Assembly: GCF_020283565.1 (NCBI RefSeq)
Contig: NC_060064.1
Coordinates: 20,790,337-20,854,336 of the forward strand
Reading direction: 5' to 3'
Source: Trifolium pratense
Taxonomy: Eukaryota; Streptophyta; Magnoliopsida; Fabales; Fabaceae
DNA: 64,000 bases
Under the pieces are notes generated by a model. That model did not search any database. It was not told where the DNA came from and worked only from the letters and a program-made list of their open reading frames with translations. Below are positions 57,201 through 64,000 of the stretch, one piece after another. Position 1 is the stretch's first letter. Each line of letters opens with the position of its first letter. The position numbers and the translations under genes were made by a program.

Positions 57201-60200
57201 TGTACTCTACTTAATCGTTTTGCAGGTTCGAGGTTCAATTCCTATTTTGTGGGAGCAGATTGTTGATCTAAGCTATAAACCACACCTTAGGGTTATTAGT
57301 CATGAACAAACAGTACAGTTCTATTTCTCAATTCTTCTGGTTCTTAAATGATTTAGACATAGTTTGTATTCATACACGTTTCTTATTGTTTTTCTCTTTC
57401 CACTCCTGCTTCAGCCAAACATTGTGGAGCATCATTTCCATGATCTCTCACAAAGATACGGAGAGGTATTAGCAGTTGATCTAACTGACAAAGTAAGACT
57501 TCTACTATATACTCTCTTTCAATGCCAATCTGAATCATTCCCTTCCAAATTTATTTTTCAGATTATAGTGAGTCCAAAGATATGTAGCATCTTCAAATAA
57601 TATAGGGACTTTTTGCATGATATCATATTCTAATATTTTTCTTTTTGCATGTCACCCTTAGCCAATCTTTGCAGCTAATTTTCCCTTCAAAGTTCCAACG
57701 TTGTTACTCCGTGCCTACTATTTTTATCAATTCCATGCTAATTTTACTTTTGTTGCAGCATGGCGAAGAAGGTCAATTAAGTGCAGCATATGCTGCTGAA
57801 ATGCAAAATCAGCAAAATGTGAGGTGATAATTTAGACTTCTTTTTCCTCGTACTCTTTTATTACAAAACCTTGTGTTTCGAAGTGTAGTTTGGTTATGGT
57901 ATATCTTAAACTATAATAGTGTTTGTTATGAGTAATTTGTTTCTTTCTTTTTTCTTTTATACCTTTCTTGTTTTATGACTTGGGGTCACGGATTATGGCA
58001 GATATGTGCCTTTTGATTTCCATTACCACTGCGGGAGCTCAAATTTTGATGATTTGAAAATCCTTTATGATCAAATTTCAGAAGATTTTGAAAAACAAAG
58101 GTAATGAAAAATAAAGTCAAGTATTTATTTACAAATAGGCTAAATTGCACTTTTGACCCCCTAACTTTCACTAACTTGCGATTTTGGCCCCCTAACTTTC
58201 ATAATAGCACTTTTGGCCCCCTAACTTTAGCCCCTTTTGCAAAAGGTTGGCCCCCCACTGATTTTGACCTAGTCAACCCACGTGACATGTGACTCACATG
58301 CCACATAAGAATATGTTGCAAGACATGCTGACGTGGCATGTGAGTAACTGTCTATGTGTGCAAGATAGGCTGACGTGGCGTGTAATTCACTATCCACATG
58401 TGCGTTGACTTAGTCAAAATCAGTGGGGGGCTAGCCTTTTGCAAAATGGGCTACAATTAGGGGGCCAAAAATGAAAGTTAGGCGGCCAAAATCGCAAGGT
58501 TGTGAAAGTTAGGGGCCAAAAGTGCAATTTAGCCCTGCAAATATAATAGTTAGTTGCCACAATCAAGATATGCTATTGCTGGCAATCTATGATTCAGATT
58601 TTTAATCATTGCTGTTTCAGCTGAGCAGATACTTCATGATAGATAGAAAAGGCGATATACTAGAGGAGCAGAAAGGAATTATGAGATCAAACTGCATCGA
58701 TTCCCTGGATCGAACAAATGTTACTCAGGTTCGCCGGCGAAAGATAGTTGGATTTATATTTTCTTAATCCTTGTATTGTCCTTCTCTGTCGAAGTTACGC
58801 AGCTACTTATTTTAATTGTGTTGCTCTTGTTTGCAGTGTTATATGGCTCAAAAGGCATTAAATCTTCAATTGCAGAGGATTGGTGTGCTTACTAGCTCCG
58901 AGTGCATTTCAATGTTTGACGAGCAATATGGAAAATTTAGAATATGTATGAAATTTCTTGTTAATTTCTATTATTTTTCTTTATGAATTATAACCATGCT
59001 TCTTTGGACTCAATAATTTTATTTAGTGTGGGCAGAGCAAGGTGATGAGATAAGCCTCGAGTATGCCGGGACTAATGCCCTCAAAGGGGACTTAGTTAGG
59101 TATGAAATTGTTCGGTAATGACTAATGAATCATGTGTTTCTATGCTTCCTTCTATGATACTGATAAATTTTGGATTTGCGATGAAGATATGGAAAGAAAA
59201 CACTGACTGGAATAATTAAAGATGGGATGAGTGCACTTTCGCGCTATTACTTGAATAACTTCCATGATGGGATTCGGCAGGCAAGTTCGTTCATGTTGAT
59301 TATTCTTTGATCTGTGTTATTTAACTTATTTTGATCCACAAATTTGACATAAAAAATTCACAGCAATTTAGATGCTTAACACAGTTCAAATATGTGGTTA
59401 CTAAATATAACAGGATGTTGCAACTCATTAATCATCCGATGAATGGATAAATGGCAGTTAATCAAAAAGTTGTTAATAAGTTTCATGTCTTCTGCAGGAT
59501 GCCCTGGATCTGATAAGCGGTCACTATACCGTCAGCAGAAACATTCCTTCTCCCTTCCAGCGAAATGGGTTCGAACCTTTATCCGTAAGTAACATAAGAT
59601 CCTAATATCTCTATTTTCTATCGTTTGAATCCTGGAAACAACTAATGGTTGAAAAAGTAAATGAGCTCATCTTGTCTTGGTTGAGATATAAAATTGAGTG
59701 TGTTTGGTTTTACAATAGCGAAAATTGATTTCTAATATTGGTTAAAAATGAGTTTAAGGTAAAATGGTTTATGTTAGGATACGTTCACGAAAGTGAGTTG
59801 AACAATAAATTTGATTGTGTGGCAAAATCTACTAATCTCAGCTTCAAGTTCGAATCAATTCTAGAGGCAAAATTCAAATCATGAACCTCAAACATACCAA
59901 AATCAGTTTCAAGTCTTCATAATCACTTTTGGCCTCCTAAAAGTGAATCCAAACTTGCACAAATGTGATTTCTTGTTTAACCAGGTCTGAAACCGTGTTT
60001 AATTTTTTTCCCAAAACAAGATTTTGCAACAATCAAAACTTGACTTCAACAACCATTCAAGAACAGTTGGTTTTTGGAGCTTGTGATTGCGATAAATTGG
60101 ATGACCGTCTTCCTAGGAGCCTGTTGTAACTTCATACCATAGCAAAATTTGTTACATTATGGATTCTGATATAGTGATATGTAATTAACTTCAGCATACA

Positions 60201-60737
60201 TATATTTAATGGTGTTTGTGGATTTAGATAACTACATTACATTCGATCTTTTAAAATGACATATGAAACCATTTTAATGTGCCATTGACATTTTTATAGA
60301 AAACTAATGACATTTATCTTTTAAATTAGCTTATGAAACCAATTTTAATGCCACATTGACATGTTTTATAGAAAACTAATTACATTTATCTTTTAAAATG
60401 GCTTATGAAACCATTTTAATGTGCTATTAACATTTTTTATAGAAAAATGTAACTGTGCAGTACCTTCCTGTGGCATCTGCTTTGATAATTGGTGGTTTAA
60501 CAGCAACTACCTTCACTCTTCAACAAGGTATACAATTATGTGTTTCTTCCATCTGAATTAAGGGACTTTGCTTTTTATTTTATTTTTTAAATTTTGTTGT
60601 TTTTTATAGTAGGCCGAAATGCGCATCAGTATGTGTCTTCTGTACTGTGTGCTGGAATAACTGCTGGAGTCATGGCCATTGTCAAAGCTAAAGGAAGGCA
60701 GTTCTGTTCAAGACCTCGTTTGTGTGGTCTCTTGTAA
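54253..60737 (+). CDS. SAC-domain phosphoinositide phosphatase, SAC6/7/8 (RHD4) type
   Basis: Twenty exons give 592 residues: 54253-54412, 55056-55130, 55829-55956, 56054-56145, 56260-56317, 56458-56514, 56624-56657, 56806-56886, 56975-57081, 57226-57312, 57415-57492, 57759-57823, 58002-58100, 58629-58728, 58837-58945, 59027-59099, 59187-59280, 59498-59584, 60461-60527 and 60610-60737. The Sac domain covers most of the protein. The catalytic CX5RT motif is C396-T403 (CIDSLDRT). Two membrane segments lie at about 529-550 and 558-576, as in Sac1-type ER/Golgi enzymes. It should dephosphorylate phosphoinositides such as PI4P; plant RHD4/SAC7 acts in root-hair growth. Intron 7 looks U12-type (ATATCC start) and intron 17 uses a GC donor. 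The total fits the family's usual 590 residues. Confidence 0.93.
54660..54930 (+). mobile_element. SINE-like element in SAC intron 1
   Basis: An A-box-like ACAACTCAGATGGCAA is followed by a B-box-like GTACGAGTTCAAACTCG. After that comes a longer tRNA-unrelated body ending near ACCAAAGGAAAAGAGG. Right border uncertain. Confidence 0.5.
55404..55592 (-). mobile_element. SINE in SAC intron 2, best copy of its family here
   Basis: On the minus strand an A-box-like AACTCAAGTGGTTAATGAGC is followed by a B box GAGTTCGATTCCTGG. The body runs through CAGACTTTACTTACTTCACA, and the tail ends GGGTTAACACCAAGAAAAAA. The same family recurs at 17255, 23212, 23390 and 27040. Confidence 0.82.
58136..58533. mobile_element. 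MITE in SAC intron 13
   Basis: The left end GGCTAAATTGCACTTTTGAC and the right end CCAAAAGTGCAATTTAGCC are inverted. Further inverted blocks (CCCCCTAACTTTC versus GAAAGTTAG, and CCCCCCACTGATTTTGAC versus GTCAAAATCAGTGGGG) extend inwards. ACAAATA precedes the left end and CAAATA follows three bases past the right end, a possible target duplication. Confidence 0.82.
60232..60448. repeat. Three tandem copies of a 73-bp unit in SAC intron 18
   Basis: Each unit contains ATCTTTTAAA, then TATGAAACCA, TTTTAATG and TTTATAGAAAA. Copies begin near 60239, 60310 and 60383. It is non-coding and lies close to the acceptor of exon 19. Confidence 0.8.
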
Positions 60738-61220
60738 TACAAGTAACCATGATTTTTCACTACCCTTTTGAACAAAACTTAAAAGAAAAAAAAAACTTGT
60801 GTGGTCTCATTCTAGAGATTGTAAATATGATTAAATTTGATGTTTATGCCGATAAATATTGTTTTGGGATAGGCAACTGTTCATATCATTGGTGCTTGTG
60901 GATCCGGATTCTGTGCAGTTATGGATTCCTAGCTGTCTGATCTTGATTTGACGGTCCATAATAAAGAAATATTCTGATTTTATAAAATGTGAAGTTTCAG
61001 TCATAAAATTGTAGACTGTCTGAGCGAGATTGGACAAGAAGTCATGACTGCAAAACTGCATATAGTTAGGGACTGCATAGAATCCAAATCCGGTGCTTGC
61101 ACACCGCCACTCGGTTGTTATTTGAATGGTGCAACTCAAGATTAAAATCAACTGATAAACATTTGGAGAAGTACTATATCATTTGTGAAAATTTTGTTTT
61201 CAAGTATGTTTGGATAAACC

Positions 61221-61808
61221 ATTTAATTACGCATTTATCATATAAGTTCTTATTTTTTTTTTTTGACTAAATAAAAGATATTCATTCATTCAAATTGATA
61301 AGAGTACATCGATGCAATACAAATCAAAATCGCTAAAAACAAAAAGGATGAATCTGCGAACAAACTCACAGCATCCGTGTTAATAGCATCAAACGGCATA
61401 TTGCAAAAGCCTACATATTTGACTATATTGAAGTTTCCGGAACATTCATGTCGCCGGATCTGTAGCGTTGATGGTACAAAAGTCATTGATTGGATCTGCA
61501 CTGGATCAACCTTAATCTTCAAACCTAAAACAAATGAACACCGCACAAAGACGGGACAACAATACTCCGCACTAAGACGGGACAACAATACTCCGCACTA
61601 AGACGGGACAACAATACTGAAAATCAAAACAAAGGATAAAATCGCAAAGATGAAAACAAAACTATAAGACTTAAACTATGTGAAAATCACTTATTTGTAT
61701 TAAAAAGCAAGAAGAAAAAAATGTAAAGGGGTGATTTTAGGCCAAAAATTGACCTAAAACCACCCCTCTATGGGTGATTTAATTACGCATTTATCATATA
61801 AGTTCTTA
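61221..61808 (-). mobile_element. Retroposon with a perfect 32-bp target duplication
   Basis: The 32 bases at 61221-61252 recur exactly at 61777-61808. Between them lie 524 bases that start with a run of 13 T on the plus strand, that is, a poly(A) tail on the minus strand. This is the signature of LINE-machinery insertion. The minus-strand body ends with TGCATCGATGTACTCTTATC and AATATCTTTTATTTAGTC before the tail, like a LINE 3' end. No reverse transcriptase is encoded, so it is a truncated LINE or a retroposed sequence. It contains a 27-bp unit (GCACTAAGACGGGACAACAA and on) about three times at 61545-61618. Confidence 0.9.
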
Positions 61809-62459
61809 TTGATAAGCTATATTTATAAAATTATGGGCTCGTTTGGATTAACTTATTTTTGAGCTTATGCAATATAAATTAGGTTTTATGCTATTTTATA
61901 AGTTCACACTAGTAAAAATTTATTTTTATAAGCTATTTTAATATCTGATCTCCGTGTCTATGCAAAAATATTTGTAATACCACTAAATTTCGTACTTGGT
62001 AGATATCTAACAAATCCTTAGTTGATATCTATGCTACAAAACCAACCATATTACGTTATTATGATCAAGAAATATGATATCTATGCTACAAAACTATGCA
62101 TGAAAGCGAAATGAACCTATGAAAAGCATAAAAAAAAAATGTCATCAAATACCAAACAAGATTCTCTCCAACACTCTACCACAAACAGACAACCCCTCAA
62201 AAGCGTTATTTTAATGTTGATAACACATTTATGTAAAAAAAAAAATCAAAAATAGATCTTGTAGTTGCATTCTGTATATCACACGCATTGACACCAGACA
62301 CAACACCGACACATATCAGAGATAAAGATAACACTGTCATATTGAATGTAACAACATAAGTTGCTAATATGTCAAATGTGAGATACAAATGCATCTTCAA
62401 TCTGAAGTGTCGGTGCTGCATATATATGTTGCATTCCTTTATATTTATACATATATAAA

Positions 62460-62834
62460 TGAGTTAAATATGTTTTTAGTCCCTATATTTTGGAAGACTT
62501 CTAAAAATAGTCTCTACATTTTTTATTATATTTTAGTCCCCGCGTTTTTGCCGTTTTCAACATTGGTCCATATTGTGAAATTTTTGTTGACCGGATAGAC
62601 GGAAAGTGCCACATAAATGTCACACAGACTCTTTTAATGACGTGGACGCGCAAAGAGTAAGCATTAAATGAGTCTGTGTGTCATTTTTCGTCTGTCCAGT
62701 CAACCAAAATTTCACAGTAGGAACCAGTGTTGAAAACAGCAAAAAACACGGGGAATAAAAATATATAAAAATATGTAGGGACTTTTTTAAAAATCCTCCA
62801 AAATGTAGGGACTAAAAACATATTTAATCCTATA
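62460..62834. mobile_element. MITE upstream of the Bowman-Birk gene
   Basis: The left end GTTAAATATGTTTTTAGTCC and the right end GGACTAAAAACATATTTAAT are inverted. Longer inverted blocks (GTTGACCGGATAGACG versus CGTCTGTCCAGTCAAC) lie inside. It ends just before the TATA tract of the Bowman-Birk gene, so it may contribute to its promoter. Confidence 0.82.
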
Positions 62835-62837
62835 TAA

Positions 62838-62864
62838 ATTGACCTATATATATATATATATACA
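62838..62864 (+). promoter_or_regulatory. TATA-rich core promoter candidate of the Bowman-Birk gene
   Basis: A run of TATATATATATA lies about 40-60 bases before the ATG at 62899. The position is close for a TATA box plus a short leader, so the real start site may use only its left part. Confidence 0.45.
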
Positions 62865-62898
62865 TAATTGCTTGCCTCCTCCTCAGATTACAAGTGAG

Positions 62899-63225
62899 AT
62901 GGAATTATTGTTGAGAGTGGCTTTACTACTTTTCTTGTTTGAGCTCATAGCAACAATTGATACTCACTTTGGACCAAGCTCCATCAACATTCAAGTGCTC
63001 CCTAATGTCAAATTGATAACAACATCATGTTGTGATGATTGTTATTGCACAACAACAATCCCTCCTCTATGTCGTTGTGCAGATATTGTGAAAATTACAT
63101 GCAATTCAGCTTGTAAATTGTGTGTTTGTAAAAGTACAATTCCACCACAGTGTCGTTGTATGGATCATACTAACTTCTGCTATGAACCATGTAATTGGAA
63201 AGGAACAAAAAAGGAAAAAAGATAA
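62899..63225 (+). CDS. Bowman-Birk type proteinase inhibitor with atypical reactive sites
   Basis: A single exon encodes 108 residues: signal peptide (about 1-20), a short propeptide, then the Bowman-Birk domain (about 43-98) with all 14 conserved cysteines (44, 45, 48, 50, 58, 60, 68, 72, 75, 77, 85, 87, 94, 98). The domain is double-headed. Loop 1 is CTTTIPPLC, with Thr at P1. Loop 2 is CKSTIPPQC, with Ser at P1. Classic inhibitors have Lys/Arg (trypsin) or Leu/Phe/Tyr (chymotrypsin) there and Ser at P1'. The scaffold is intact but strong trypsin inhibition is not expected. The tail is basic (KGTKKEKR). I start at MELLLR because it gives a proper signal peptide. Confidence 0.92.
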   Translation: MELLLRVALLLFLFELIATIDTHFGPSSINIQVLPNVKLITTSCCDDCYCTTTIPPLCRCADIVKITCNSACKLCVCKSTIPPQCRCMDHTNFCYEPCNWKGTKKEKR

Positions 63226-63295
63226 TAAAGGTCCTGTGAGTTGAATCTTTCAAATTATTCTACTCTTTATAGGTCTCATCTATTCAATGTTTGGT

Positions 63296-63620
63296 TCAAT
63301 TTCTTGAACTTGTGGTAGCATCTCTTTGATGTATTCTCCTTTTCCTGCCAATGTTATTAGCCTTTGGATTGGCTTCTCCAGCCTCCAAAGGTAAATTCAG
63401 TATAGCTTTCTGACCTCTCATTCTGAAAGCTGCACAATCATAAGCTTTAGAAGCATCAATCTCACTGTCAAATGTTCCCAACCAAACACTGCATCCTTTC
63501 CTTGAAGGGTCACAAATCTCTTAAGGAAATTTATCCCTTGGCCTTCTCCTCACTCCTCTGTAATGCTTTGCTCCATAACATATTTATTTGTTCCTTCTTC
63601 TCTAACACCATTGATTCTGC
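63296..63620 (-). pseudogene. ERF (AP2/ERF) transcription factor pseudogene
   Basis: On the minus strand the AP2 domain reads HYRGVRRRPRDKFP, then a TAA stop (63521-63523), then [34 protein letters not shown] and [17 protein letters not shown], finishing with GRKRRIHQ. The domain resembles group IX ERFs. Besides the stop, the DNA-contacting RRPWG has become RRPRD. The possible N-terminal Met (MAESMVLEKKEQ) lies in another frame, so there is also a frameshift. No full-length reading is possible. Confidence 0.82.
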
Positions 63621-64000
63621 CATATTTGACTACTTCTCTATTTCAAAGGTACTTTCTTCATTCAAGTTTTGTACCTTATTATGAGAAGTAGAGTTAATAA
63701 ATTTTGTATCAGCTTCAAATTTCATAGGATTGATAACTATTTTGTACCTGATAACTATTTTGTTCTGAAAAATATGAATCTTGATCAAACTCTGATGAAG
63801 TCATGAAGATGTATATTTAAATTTCATAGGATAGGACTGAGATTTGTGAAAAAAAGAGTCTGACATATCCTCTAAGAGATGCTGGCTCAATAATTTCAAA
63901 CTTGAAGGTTCTTCTGATGTTGTCATGTTTATGAATTAATTTGGAAGTAATTGAATCAAAAGACTCAAATAAGAGACCAGATTACAATTAAAAGCAAAAA
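63621..64000. other. AT-rich DNA at the window edge
   Basis: No supported gene. It could hold upstream remains of the ERF pseudogene. Confidence 0.4.

Noticed and set aside
61286..61588. 100-residue open frame on the minus strand
   Set aside because: It lies inside the poly(A)-tailed retroposon and includes its 27-bp tandem repeat; no known LINE domain.

Overview
This is a plant nuclear window: AT-rich, intron-containing genes, dense small transposons, and gene families typical of a legume. The Bowman-Birk inhibitor, the retrotransposon and MITE families and the F-box family all point to Fabaceae, most likely Medicago or a close relative. I infer this from sequence features, not from a database match.

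Layout from left to right. 1-2.8 kb is repeat-rich intergenic DNA. 2.8-6.0 kb (minus) is an intact six-exon TRICHOME BIREFRINGENCE-LIKE (TBL) polysaccharide O-acetyltransferase gene. 6-12.4 kb is AT-rich DNA with MITEs and a microRNA-like hairpin. 12.4-17.0 kb is a complete non-autonomous CACTA transposon with a 3-bp target duplication. It carries a piece of a DEAD-box RNA helicase gene and a nested fold-back TRIM retroelement. 18.1-32.5 kb holds two divergently transcribed family 1 beta-glucosidase genes, 13 exons each, separated by 4.5 kb of LINE, SINE and TIR-element insertions. 34.3-49.3 kb is a duplicated F-box/LRR locus: intact copies A and B, and between them a headless copy C (last two exons only). 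Copy C was hit by a solo LTR, a 1.6-kb TIR element with a central array of ten hairpins, and a 0.4-kb palindromic MITE. A dead Ty3/gypsy piece and a Myb/SANT-like relic lie in the same block. 50.3-51.2 kb is a 5'-truncated LINE. 54.3-60.7 kb is an intact 20-exon SAC-domain phosphoinositide phosphatase gene with a probable U12-type intron and a GC-AG intron. 61.2-61.8 kb is a retroposon with a perfect 32-bp target duplication. 62.9-63.2 kb is a Bowman-Birk inhibitor gene with unusual reactive sites. 63.3-63.6 kb is an ERF transcription-factor pseudogene.

The genes are not an operon or pathway. What links them is duplication (GH1 pair, F-box trio) and repeated transposon insertion, and the paralogues serve as empty-site controls that date several insertions. 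Exon models were built by hand from splice sites, reading phase and family knowledge. All intact gene models sum to whole codons.
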